64,000 nt of DNA from Manduca sexta. Taxonomy: Eukaryota > Arthropoda > Insecta > Lepidoptera > Sphingidae. Under the pieces are notes generated by a model, which was not told the DNA's origin, searched no databases, and was given only the letters and a program-made list of their open reading frames with translations. The stretch lies in the NCBI RefSeq assembly GCF_014839805.1, contig NC_051142.1:16896589-16960588 (forward strand). Reading direction: 5' to 3'. Made by a program: the position numbers and the translations under genes. Numbering within the stretch: the first letter of the stretch is position 1; each line of letters opens with the position of its first letter. Below are positions 14,670 through 25,675 of the stretch, piece by piece.

Positions 14670-14760
14670 CTCGTCCCCACCAACGTCATGGGACGGAAAT
14701 AAGCTCGGCGAAGTAAATGCTCCAGTCGCAAATTAACCCCTTCGTGAATACATGCGTGAG
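14670..14760 (+). repeat. decayed SINE family B 3' fragment
   Basis: Recognisable blocks in the same order as the family B body: TCATGGGACGGAA, GCTCGGCGAAGT, GTCGCA, and CCCCTTCGTGAATACATGCGTGA. Diverged, with no head. Confidence 0.55.
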
Positions 14761-17120
14761 TTTACATTTGTTAACTTCATTTAATAAATAAAAACAAAAA
14801 TTGGCAAACGTTATTTATGTGTTTACACTTGACTCTAGCTAGAGAATAAATTGGAAGGCTTGATTGGGGTAGCAAGCTGTTGTAATGTTTTGTTATTTGT
14901 AATATTGGCAGAAAGTGGGCGAAAGTTCAAGAACTCTTCGTTTATACGGGGACGACAGTGACTACTTCATTATGATGGTACTAAGTGGCTTCCAAATAGA
15001 GTACCAACTGGCAGAAGATGACTACCCCAGCTACTCGAAACAATTATGTTGGCCTGATCCAAACCAGATATACAGGTTGATCCAGAAACGCCACATACTT
15101 ACGTGGGTCTTTATGGTCGATTTTACGCCTTATGTACGGTGTTCGCTATCCGGGAAGATACGAATATCCTACCCCTCTTCCCTTTCCTGATCCCTATTCC
15201 TCTCCTTTTTCGTAAGGCCGGCGGCGCATGCATAATTGTTCTGATATTGTGGGTTTTCATAAGCGATAGAAAGATCACTTAATGTTAGATCACCTATTAG
15301 CGCATTTACTACTTTATGTTATAAAAAAACTGAGTTATCAATAAGCAATAATGATCAATGTTACCGTCTCTGGTTCTACCCACACGTTGATACAAGTCTT
15401 ATTTATTTATATTTTATTATGCTGTACTACTATAAAGAAGACAAATTTGTTTATTTACTAATTTAACGTCTGGAAGTAGTGATTTTAAACATTACTTTAT
15501 CAGTTTAATTTGTTACCTATTATATTGTCTTTTAATCCACCTGTTCCGTATTAATTTACCGGAATAAGCTCTGAAATCCGCTATACATTTTTGCATGAGC
15601 ATCTAGGGAACGCCCCACACGCCTTTGACATGCACGAGAGCTCTCGAGCTTTGTAAACTGCTCTTTTTCAAGCCTCCGCCTACAGTCTCCCCGGGCGAAA
15701 TGTTTTCAAAGAAAAATCTTTATAAATAAAAGTGTTGCAGGCTTTTAGGGATTTCATGGTAGGAAATTCTGACGAGGGAATATTCTTTTTAAATAAAAAC
15801 AGGAGTATCCGAACAAGTAGGTCATCTGATTAGAAGTTCACAATCATCTTTAAAAATTCCAAATTTTCGAAACGGTCCCACCAATATATTTTTTTATTTC
15901 TTAGGGTGAATGGGTAGTTGGCTCATCGGAAGTCAAAGAATCATTGTGCTGTAAATTTGCCGAAATGCCTACAAATCCGACAGCCGTCAGATATGATGCA
16001 CTGACGACACCTCAGATTTTGGGTAGCTTAATTTACTAACTGATAACCACAATACATCTTGATCCAATTTTTATATGAATAGACAATATTGATAAGCCTT
16101 TCCACCAACATCCACAACTCTTAAGGAATTGTCGGCTCCGAAGGAACAGTCAGTGCAGTATCTTAAAGAATTGTCAAGGTGTTGTCGGCTCTAGTAACTG
16201 CCAGTGCAGTACTGACCTCTATTGCCCACCAGCAGTTAGTCACAGAACAAATATGCCCTCAAGCAGTTTATTACAAAGTTTACGTGTGTTGCGTCAATTA
16301 AGCGGCCGCGTCGGTGGCGTGGCATCGGCACAGAATGCAACATTTTACGGCCCGGTTCATTTCTATATTACATTCTTGCATTGTTCGCACATTTACTTAA
16401 TCACATTGTGATTAAATGTACTAAAGTGAATGAGAAGGATCGAGTTTAAGAACTTTGTTAATCGAGTAATGCCAGTTGGAGGTATTTTTATAAAGATAAC
16501 AATATTATGTAAGTAATCAATCTTATCTGACTAATATTATAGATGACAAAGATTGTAAAAATGTTTGCATGTTTATTTGTTAAAAGTTAACGCAGGAACA
16601 GCTGAACGAGTTTGGATACAATTTGGATTAACAAATTAGCCTACTTTTTATCCTGCTAATTCGCTCCTATAGGAAAATGTTTTTTTTAATGTAATATTTG
16701 TAATAGATGGCGTCGTACATGCGGCGCTATGGATTGTTACAGTGCTTCAGGGAGTTTTGTAGAGGAAGTAGCCGCGAGCAACATCTAGTTTTATTAAGAT
16801 TATATGTTTACGATAGAGAGAGAGAGAGCGGAAATTGGAAGCAGAAAATCGTATATGAACATCAGTTCCCGAGTTATTTTCTAAGAAGTTCATCTCAGGG
16901 ATTATATCCGGCACGAATCCAACTCTCCCGATCTGACTCGCGCAAATGATCAACAATTTACTAAGATGGTTAGATCAATTTATAAAGTGAATAACCCTTT
17001 TGTCCAATAGGAAAGAGACATAAAAACTATTTAAATATCCATTGATCATTATATCGGATGATAATAATTTTCTAGAACATGTAACATTCGTTAGGGACTT
17101 AATTCCTATCATTATTATAA
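14761..17120. other. non-coding stretch with a short (AG)n tract
   Basis: No gene recognised. It contains an (AG)n microsatellite near 16815. The reading frames around 14915 and 16707 have no recognisable domain, and no splice sites join them to other exons. Confidence 0.4.
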
Positions 17121-17227
17121 TTTATAATTCAAAATTTAGAGTTTCGCTTTTTCGTCTGAATTCTTAATTTCACAAAAATAACATAAGTTGAAGTTGCGAT
17201 AGTTAAAAAATATTTTTGAATACTCAC

Positions 17228-17368
17228 CCTATCGGTTATTGCCTCTTCCATTTTCCCGCGCTTGAGTCCCGGGGCGCGCACCACATTTGCCGGTGGCGCC
17301 ACCACGCTCGAGTGCGGCGGCGCTGCGGAACCGCCGCCTGAGCCCACCGGTATGAAACCGGCCTCCAT
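17228..17368 (-). CDS. candidate first coding exon of an unidentified gene (partial)
   Basis: On the minus strand an ATG at 17368 in a good context (GAG before, G after) opens 47 codons starting MEAGFIPVGSGGG and ending KMEEAITDR. They run directly into a strong splice donor (AGG|GTGAGT) in phase 0. The exon is GC-rich with balanced, protein-like codons, rich in Gly, Ala, Pro and Ser, with a basic patch (LKRGK). A CpG-rich block lies immediately behind it. This is the usual look of a low-complexity N-terminus of a regulatory protein. No domain is visible and I do not recognise the family. No matching downstream exon is visible between 1 and 17227, so the gene would need a first intron longer than 17 kb. 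Confidence 0.5.
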
Positions 17369-17379
17369 CTCAACCACGC

Positions 17380-18050
17380 ATTCTCGCCTCTAGATCACAG
17401 ATGGCGCTTAACACAATTATTTTATAAATACTAAATACTACAATCAATTCACCATTGCACGTAAACACGTAAATACTATTTCTAAATTTTTTACACTTAA
17501 AAAAACACTGATCAATTCACTGTATGCAATTATGGACGTATGCTGTGTCACTAGCCATTTTCTGAGGAACTGTCCCGTATTTGAGCACTGTGGAATTTAT
17601 GCGAACATTTTGAGCATTTTCATGAACGGAATGCCGGATATTTCGTATTTTTAATCATTTATCGATGTTCGTAATCGAATATTTTCACGTAATCATTTGC
17701 GTAAATCGCTATCACAACGTCGAAAAACACTCGCGACGGTGGCCGGTCGCGTTCTGCATTTCGTGTTGTCGGTTGTCGTAGTTATCTCGTGTCCCGCTCA
17801 CACCCATAACCTGCGAAAGAAATGGCGATATCAATTGGCGATCAACGCGAAATCAAAACAGGTTACACATGCAGGTACACATTTTTTTATTATCAAAACA
17901 TCAAGGTTGTTCAGATTATCAATGTTTCGCGCTAATAGGGTTTTATTTAAACATTCTTGAACATTCCGGTATAGCGCGCACGTGAAGCGACCGTCCTTCG
18001 CGTGACTAGAATACGCGACGAAAAATGGCGCCAAACGGGTAATGCGAAAA
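17380..18050 (-). promoter_or_regulatory. CpG-rich promoter / 5' UTR region behind the 17.3 kb exon
   Basis: Much richer in CpG than its flanks (GTCGCGTTCTGC, ACTCGCGACGGTGGCC, CGCGCACGTGAAGCGACC). It ends with AAAATGGCGCCAAACGGG near 18024, which combines YY1-like and E2F-like cores. Its position just upstream of the minus-strand ATG suggests promoter plus 5' UTR. Strand is inferred only from that exon. Confidence 0.4.
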
Positions 18051-19287
18051 ATTTACGCACATTAAATTCTTTTTGAGTTATTTTTATTGATTGCCTACTC
18101 AAGCCTCAAGCTTTATTTATTTCTGTCATTGAAATATGTATTTTGTGGGATTACTTACTTATATATTCTAAGTTTTATGATATGGGTGGCACGATAGGTT
18201 ATTTGACACGCGTACAAAAAAATATTTATTAACATTTATTTTCTATTTAATGTACTTTTAATACGTTAATTCATTACAAAGAAATATACATTGTTTCCAT
18301 AGAAATATAGCATTTTTTATGTAGTAAAAAACAAACCTTATATATCAAACCTATATTACATACAAAAGTATTAGCGATATATTTTCCTAGGAAAAGAACT
18401 TTCTGTTTTATTCCACATTTTTAAGATGTCCTGTCACGCGACGAATAAGAATATCTATTCGTATTAGCATTCGTTGCAACACCATAAGAATGTTTACGTT
18501 CAAAAATATTCCATGAATACGGAAGAGTCAGAAATAAACCACAAACAAAATACAACTACGATTTTATTCTGGTTGTATGTTTTGTGACACATTGTGCAAT
18601 AAATATACTTAATATGAGAAAACTCGATTAAGTGCTAAATACCACGCATAAAGAAGGGAACGTATAGTTTTTCGTATGTATTGAAATTTTATACAATATT
18701 TATGTAAACATTTATTATGCAACATTTTTTATATAAAAATATGAATCTAATACCACAAAGTCAATTTATTTTCTCTGGCGCTAACATCTTTAAAGGTTTC
18801 GACGTAAATCCGAGCAAAAAATGTAAAATTCTAAACGTTTTTCTAAGTAATACTAAGAAATGGAAAATATATTTGTAAAAATGTTCTTAATCACACTTCG
18901 ACTTAGGCGAAGTAGGCTTTATAAATCTCGGCTTTACCTAAAAACCATAATTTCTTAAAACCGAATAAATTATGTCATTTTAACATTTCTTTGACGAAAA
19001 TATTTAAAGTCGATGTATTTTTAGACGCTGTTATAAACAGTTACGCGACATTAATAACTGGTTGGAAACAACACGTTATGAATGCACGAATCTGCACGCT
19101 AATTAATACTCTTTCTTATGTATAAACGGTATTCTATAGCGTCATTTAGTAAACACCTGCAAACTTACAAAAAAAGAAATAAATTAAAGGAAAGCTCGCC
19201 TTCGGATGTCATTACAGTTTTTATACGGTTTTGTAAAAATCTCATTGCTAAATAAACATGTTGTGTAAGTAATAACCTAACATGAAT
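18051..19287. other. AT-rich non-coding stretch
   Basis: Very AT-rich, with no open frame of interest and no repeat recognised. Confidence 0.5.
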
Positions 19288-19302
19288 ATATTACTGTGCT
19301 TT

Positions 19303-19467
19303 TTTTTTTTTTTTTTTACGTAGGTAAATCGTCAGTTGACTATCTCCGGCCTTGGGATGGGCGGGAGAGCGTGTCAGACTTTTACTGACTAAGAACCTAC
19401 GGTGTTCCCATCCTTTGCCTATGTGCCTAGGTCCAAGATCCGGTGGCATTGAGACCTAGGCAGGCAC
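19303..19467 (-). mobile_element. short poly(A) retroposon (SINE-like) with target-site duplication
   Basis: A roughly 165-bp insert bounded by the direct repeat ATATTACTGTGCTTT (from 19288 and from 19468). On the minus strand it ends in a long A tract (the T run at 19301-19317), as LINE-mobilised insertions do. The body contains a short self-similar block (CCTAGGTCTCAATGCC and CCTAGGCACATAGGC). No RNA polymerase III A or B box is obvious, so it may be a 5'-truncated SINE or LINE tail. Confidence 0.65.
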
Positions 19468-19567
19468 ATATTACTGTGCTTTAGTTGTATTTTGTGCTTA
19501 TTCCAGTCAAAAATAATCTATAACCATTCCATATAAAACCTTTTCATACTATTTTATGTAAGTGACT

Positions 19568-19752
19568 AGGGCTGCCATCACCTAAACTGCCGACGCCGGA
19601 TAAACACGGCAAAAATCCAGGACATTTGGGCGAAATATTGGTGTTACACCCGGATACTTTTAAAAAATCCTGTCAGACGTCCCCGTCCCCCCCCCCCCCA
19701 ACGTCTTTCAAACTAGGACAAATCCGAGGAATTCCGGACGGGTGGCAGCCCT
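19568..19752. mobile_element. MITE with AGGGCTGCCA terminal inverted repeats
   Basis: The insert starts AGGGCTGCCA and ends TGGCAGCCCT (perfect 10-bp inverted ends), flanked on both sides by ACT, a plausible 3-bp target duplication. It is 185 bp with no coding capacity, and carries a run of C near 19685. A related sequence (GTCCGGATTTGCGCGGGACG) lies near 21637. The superfamily is not decidable; a 3-bp duplication would fit PIF/Harbinger. Confidence 0.6.
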
Positions 19753-20557
19753 ACTCGTACCAATACTCCTGGTACTGACACCATAAAAAGCTATAAAGCC
19801 ACGCACTTTCACTCACACGCTAATTCTATAATTATCAACACGCCTTGTTTTTACATATATACAAAGAAGTTGCGTGTCCGCCGTTGAGTAACTCGTACAA
19901 TATTTGCATAGACCGTGGTCTCGTAATGTGAATGTTTTTGTAATACACAAATGTGGCAACGTGTCTCTGATTTACCACATTGATGGGCGAGAATTTCTAG
20001 TTCTCGAGGAGATATCGCTGACTCGCTTTGACAAGGTCCTATTGTAATTTTATTTATATTGGAACAATTTTATTAAAAATTTTCATGTTGGTAAAAATTA
20101 GAAAATAATAATTCATGGTTCCCCTTTTATACAGGGTCATTTTGTAACCCTAGACTTAAATTTAACTGCGAGAAAGTCATCTTGAAAGAAGCAGTTTACT
20201 ATAAGTTACTCTAACCTAAGGTCAAAAACAAAAAAGTAAAATTTTCAAACAAAATAAATATTCAAATAGTCATTTTATTTTTACACACCCTTTAGTCACT
20301 ACTACTATACTAGAATTCGTCGGAGCGGCAACATCGCACACAGTCATTGATAATATTATGCTCACGCACACAAACAAGTGATGCACACTCGGAGCGCAAG
20401 GGTAGTTCGTCGCACCGCGCGCGCCGCGCCACAACCGAACAGCTGATGTCGGCGCTTTAACTACCTAGGGTTTTGTGTCGTGCCACATCCCTCAATCAAC
20501 AATTAGACCAGCAGCGACGACGCTACGCCGACGTTACAGAAAGACACATACCTAAAC

Positions 20558-20706
20558 ATCATTATCATCATCAGCCACATAAAGTCCACTGTTGAACATA
20601 GGCCTCCCCTAAAGATTTCCAGACGGACCTGTCGAAAGCTGCCTGCATCCAATGTGTTCCCGTGACGTTCATCAAGTCGTCTGTCCACCTTGCAGGTGGA
20701 CATCCA
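20558..20706 (-). mobile_element. RTE-type LINE fragment, C-terminus of the reverse transcriptase ORF
   Basis: On the minus strand one frame reads through PARWTDD, HWMQAA and GEAYVQQW to a stop at 20571, followed by a TGATGATGATAATG tail. This is the conserved C-terminal end of insect RTE-type reverse transcriptase ORFs. Only about 45 codons remain, so the copy is heavily 5'-truncated, as is usual for LINEs. Confidence 0.75.
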
Positions 20707-21246
20707 ACACTCAACATAAACATCACGCACTAATCATCACATTTCATTAGAACAATATTTTCTATGCTCAAACTATCATCATAAGCAAACGACATTAATC
20801 AAACAACCACAACTGCATAAGTTAGGTACACATAACACATGATTTTTGTAATTTTAAAGTGGTTTCAATCTTTTAAATCAAAACACACACATTCTAATGT
20901 CGGTAGTTCATCCATTTTAGTAGATAAGTAGGAATAATAAATACGTTTAACGGTTAGATTATAACACTCATAACAATAAAATATCATTCTGCAAGTCTGG
21001 CAATTCACACGAACAATTAATAACGAAGTTACAATCTTGATAATAATTAGGTAATGTGATAGTTTGAGGTAAAAATGTCGAGCGACGGGATGCGTCAAGG
21101 CGCGGCGCGGCGTCCCAATAGGTATCTTAACATGTTTTCAAAATAGTAAATGCGTTTACCAATACCTAATGAAGATTTGTAGATTGCTTGTTCCTTTAAA
21201 AGTTGTTTCATACTTCAAAGTATTTTTAATACAGTTAATTTGTAAC

Positions 21247-21350
21247 TGCCTCGGTGCCGCAGTTGTTGTACGGATGCTTTGCTAAGGTCACGGGATCGAA
21301 TCCCGGATCGGACAAAATGATATTGGATTTTTCCATTCAGTACCTATCGC
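21247..21350 (+). repeat. tRNA-derived SINE head, family B
   Basis: CTCGGTGCCGCAGTTG (A-box region) is followed by a B-box match (GGATCGAATCCCGG), then CGGACAAAATGATATTGGAT. This parallels the first 100 bp of the complete copy at 28406-28665. The copy lacks the 3' half. Confidence 0.7.
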
Positions 21351-24103
21351 AAATTCATAAATCCACATTAAAATCGTAATGACAGCCTCCGATAGAAACA
21401 TAATCAATAGATTGTGATTAGTTCAGTTTCGCGTACGCGTCAACGATGCAACTTCGCGATTGTAAAATATTCAAAATGACAAAAAATATTTCTAAAAATA
21501 GACTCAATTTTATACGAGTTAAGGTTGTATTTAGGGGACCACTTTAAATTTCTTTGTGCCTGACCGACCAACACGCGACACACGAGTTTAGCGAATTCCA
21601 AAGTAGCGGCAAGGGTCAAGTAGTGTTGCCTGATGTCCGGATTTGCGCGGGACGTCCCGATTTTCAGAGTTCTGGGGACGTGACCCGTTTTGCAGCAATA
21701 AAATTATTAAAACCATTCATTCATCACTGTGTTGAGTGCGACAATGCAATCAAAATAGCACATATCACATATCTCACTAGCGCTGAACGTACAGTTTTGT
21801 TTTATTCTCTTGCTTAGAGATGCGACTACCCGGCGATCTGTGCTTTGATGTTAAAACAGAAATCCAATTTAAAACGCAACTTTAGCATGACTTGCAGTGA
21901 TATTTTTTGTAAAACGAAATACATAAAACTTAAATTTTAAAAAAATACTTGCTTTTTTATGTCCCGATCCATAACACTAAATCTCGATTTTTTTTACCTT
22001 CTTGATTTTAAACAAATTGACCCTGGCAACACTAGTCTGCAGGTACACGATATTTGACGAGCCAGAGTTTTACAACTAACACGTGCCCTCGCAGTGTTAC
22101 CAAACTTTTTTTTATTATTACCTTATTGTGCAATATCTTGTTTATTTTATACCCTGTATGCCTATTGAAAATGAATGACTGAATCCAAAATCTCTATTAT
22201 ACTTTATTACTTAAAATAATGTTTCAAAAATACTAAAATATTGCTGTGTATTATTTTAATTAGGTAGACTTTTCATTAATCATTTCATCATAAATCATTA
22301 CTTATTTTATTTTGTAATACAATTGTGTGTTAAATCTGTTAGAACATCATGTAATAAAAAAATCTAATCTCAGATTTTTTGAAATACTGTGTCGTTTTAG
22401 CAAGCTTTTTGGTAAAAAGTTTATACTGACAACACTGCGAGTTTAGGCGAGAAAGAGTACGACTATTGTATTGAATAATCGCGCGCTCTTCGGACTCGGT
22501 CAAAGACTCGGACGCATTGCCATAGTGAACCTATCTAGCAAAGAAATGGTACAGAAAGCATAATATGACGTTCGGTAATGTGTACGTAGTCTTCTTTTAG
22601 GTATCATGACAAACCGAAATATTAATATTGGAATTAAAATAAATGTCGGAATATCATGTAGAATCTAAAAAATACGATACCAATAGATTTAAATCTTGTA
22701 ACTTTAGTAATTATGTAGGTAACTTTTTTGGTAAGAAAACTATTTTATTAACGAAAATAACGTTTATAATTAACGAAATATTTTTGTAGTAATTAATTAT
22801 TGACTCAATGAACTGCTGCAACCAAGTCAGTGAACGTATTGGGAGTTCATTTGTAAGCTGACCTTCTGAACCCTATAGGTTCGGTAATAATATCATCAGC
22901 TGTGACGTAGTTCATTCACTTCAGTTAAGCGCGCTAAGAGACAGCGTGATCAAAAAACCATAAATCTAAAATCGGGATTATTAACGTAAATATTCGTTAC
23001 TTATGAATAATCTTTTGCACGGTGTTAGCAGAGGTCACCACGAACCTGTGGTTTCATTTAGTAACGCAATGTCGAAATGACCCTGTATACCTACAATAAA
23101 AGGAATTAAATAAATACAAAAATATCAAATAAACCTTATTAAATATTTTTACTGAAAAAAGGATAGAATCATGTGATATATGTAATTCAATTTGTGTACA
23201 AAATATAACATAGAACCTTGTAATAGTGAATCACGATATATTTCTCTTTATACATTTGTATGACGAAACTAGTCAGACGCTCGTCTTTTAAAGACCTTTG
23301 AATTACACATTACATAACACTACACTAGTTTAATATCTCCGAGACATCAAATGTTACCTTAGTCACAAAATGCACAATATCCCTGACTACATACAATGTC
23401 TTTGTACAATTAATTCTAGTGGCGTCAAACAAAACTCGACCATTGCTGCTTGATTCAAATATACATGGCAAAAGTCTCAACTCAGACGGTCTCTCACATC
23501 GGAGACCTGCCGGCCTAGCATGCGCACGACGACAAAATTTTGTCGACACATTTTCTCGTGATTTTGTCGTTTATCTCTATATGTCTACCGACACTAACAT
23601 GCGCGCTCATTTTCTCGACTTGTCACGAGAAAAGTAGAGAAAAATTAATGTTTTATTAATCTGTGGTATTTTTGTCTACAAACCCTAACATGAGCAAATA
23701 ATTTTATCGTTTTTTGACACATGTAAACGAGATATTTGTCTTCTTTGATATTGTACGAAGAGATAAACCGAGAAAATTATCAATTTAATTTATTCGTTAA
23801 AACGCGATGGTGGTATCTTACTATAGTAAAATAATATCGATATACGACAAACGAGAGGCGTGTAAAGTGGAAAGAAGACATATTATACTTAATTGATTTA
23901 TGATATCCCTTTGCTACAAAACGAATGGCATTGTATATTAAAGAAAAGTTTGCTCCCGATTTGGAGTCTCAAGCCAAAGGCATAGCCGTCCGTTTAAAGG
24001 TAATTGAATATATTTATTACATACTTAATTACATAAGTAGCTGAGTTTAATATCAATTGAAGTATTTTGATTTATAGATAATGGAATCATTTTTATTTTG
24101 TAG

Positions 24104-24243
24104 GTGAGACGCGTGAATTTTACGTACAAGGTATGTTAGGGCTCTTAGATTGTACCCATATAAAAATATTACCTCCTAATGAGCCACAAAGTGCACAATA
24201 TCAAAAAATGAGGAAGGATGCCTGCAACACCAAGGTTCAACTG
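24104..24243 (+). pseudogene. PIF/Harbinger transposase fragment (DDE nuclease)
   Basis: After an acceptor (TTTTGTAG) the frame reads ETREFYVQGMLGLLDCTHIK, continues KMRKDACNTKVQL and meets a possible donor at 24244. This corresponds to the region around the first catalytic Asp in HARBI1-like nucleases, where the family has a REFY...GxIDxTHI arrangement followed by an Asn/Lys-rich block. A possible upstream exon (23925-23999, 25 codons ending in a GTAATT donor) is less certain. The second and third catalytic acids are not visible, so it is a remnant. Confidence 0.6.
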
Positions 24244-25370
24244 GTAATGTACTATTAATTAATTATTAGAGTTAATAGAAATAAAAATGAATGTACTTTG
24301 AGAAATATCTTCACAATTAATACATAGCGTGTTACCTTTCATAAAAATGAAATTAGTGTGCCAACTAGTGAGGTAATAAGAGCTATTTAATCAGATTAAT
24401 TGCAGTTTTAATTTTGTTTATTTTAATACTACAAATACAAATGAGTAACTTGTTTTACCATAATGTATTGCAAAACTAGTACCTATATGTTACCAAAAAA
24501 ATGTCACATTATGGATTCAAACAGCAAAACTCTTAATGTGAATGCCGGGTATCGGAGAAGATACTATTACTATGCAACTTAACAATATGAACAAACAATA
24601 TCTTGCTTTATTTCTTTATTAAAAACTTCATTTACACTGATTGTATACTGATGGACTTAACAATAATGGATATATGGTTATACACTGTTTCAAATAGTTG
24701 TTTGACTATATTATTTTACCACTGGTACAACTTCATATTATATTACTATTGTTAAGTAACTGTAGGTAATGCAGTATTTTATGTTACAGTGTTCCAATGG
24801 AGGAAACTATTATAAATGACCATCATATGTGAGAAGAACCTGTACAATTATCAGTACCTGCAAGTGTCTCACAAGCAGGATGACCTCAATTATAATAAAT
24901 AGATATTTTCCTATGTAAATAATGTATATTTTATTATATTCACATTTTAAATATCAAGATAGTTTTCATTATTACAACAAAATCTTCAACACAAATTTAG
25001 GCAACAATAGAATATTTCATAATAACTTGTTATACAACAAATTTCCTACAATTACTGTAATGAAATACTATGAACACTTACAAGAAACAGAAATTGCACT
25101 CTCAAGTAATTGCTGCAGTTTACTTATATTATTAATTTCCTAAACCAACAGAACAAGAACACAACAGAACAGAACCAAATTTCCTAACATACAGATGTTT
25201 TATCTAGTGTATAAATAAAGATACCTAACGAAATATATATACATGATATTAAGTATTTAAAAATGTAGTTTTTCTTAAAAACTGGTTATAAAAATACATA
25301 TTTTCATTAAAGTATTAAGTTCAAACCGAGCAACTAAAAAACTTTTTGGGAGTAGTATTTGTTAAGCTCT

Positions 25371-25675
25371 TCAACATGGGGTTGACTGCTGGGCTGGGGA
25401 CATTCCAATGAATGTAGAGGCACTTGATTCACGGAACTAAAACAAAAAGAAAATATATACTTAGTTCATATTTTAATAAACACTAATACTAAAAAACATC
25501 AATTACCATCGAATAAGAACAAACTTGAGCTTTGTGGCTGCAAAGTTCAACTTACAACATTGGTGTTTTGCTAATAAGGTTATTGTTTCACTATACTTAC
25601 ATCAATTGGGTATTTTGTGAGGCCCAAAGCCACAGCCATCTCCTTCCCGATTGGACTACTGATTCCATTAGGCAT
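25371..25675 (-). pseudogene. small two-exon frame inside the Harbinger-type element
   Basis: On the minus strand an ATG at 25675 opens 25 codons (MPNGISSPIGKEM...) ending in a GAT|GTAAGT donor at 25601. A phase-compatible acceptor at 25437 leads into 22 codons ending at TGA (25371). Harbinger elements often carry a second gene for a Myb/SANT-like protein. The location and opposite orientation fit that idea, but no Myb motif is recognisable. Confidence 0.25.

Larger units (their letters stand above)
20129..23088. repeat. possible DNA transposon bounded by 14-bp inverted repeats
   Basis: ATACAGGGTCATTT at 20129 is mirrored as AAATGACCCTGTAT at 23075. A 14-bp perfect inverted pair about 3 kb apart could be the ends of a decayed DNA transposon. 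The interior shows no transposase; it holds an RTE fragment, a SINE head and AT-rich DNA. It could also be two separate solo ends. Confidence 0.25.

Noticed and set aside
22438..22560. Possible exon or promoter with several CpGs
   Set aside because: No open frame with splice sites; only the short repeat shared with 26201 was worth noting.
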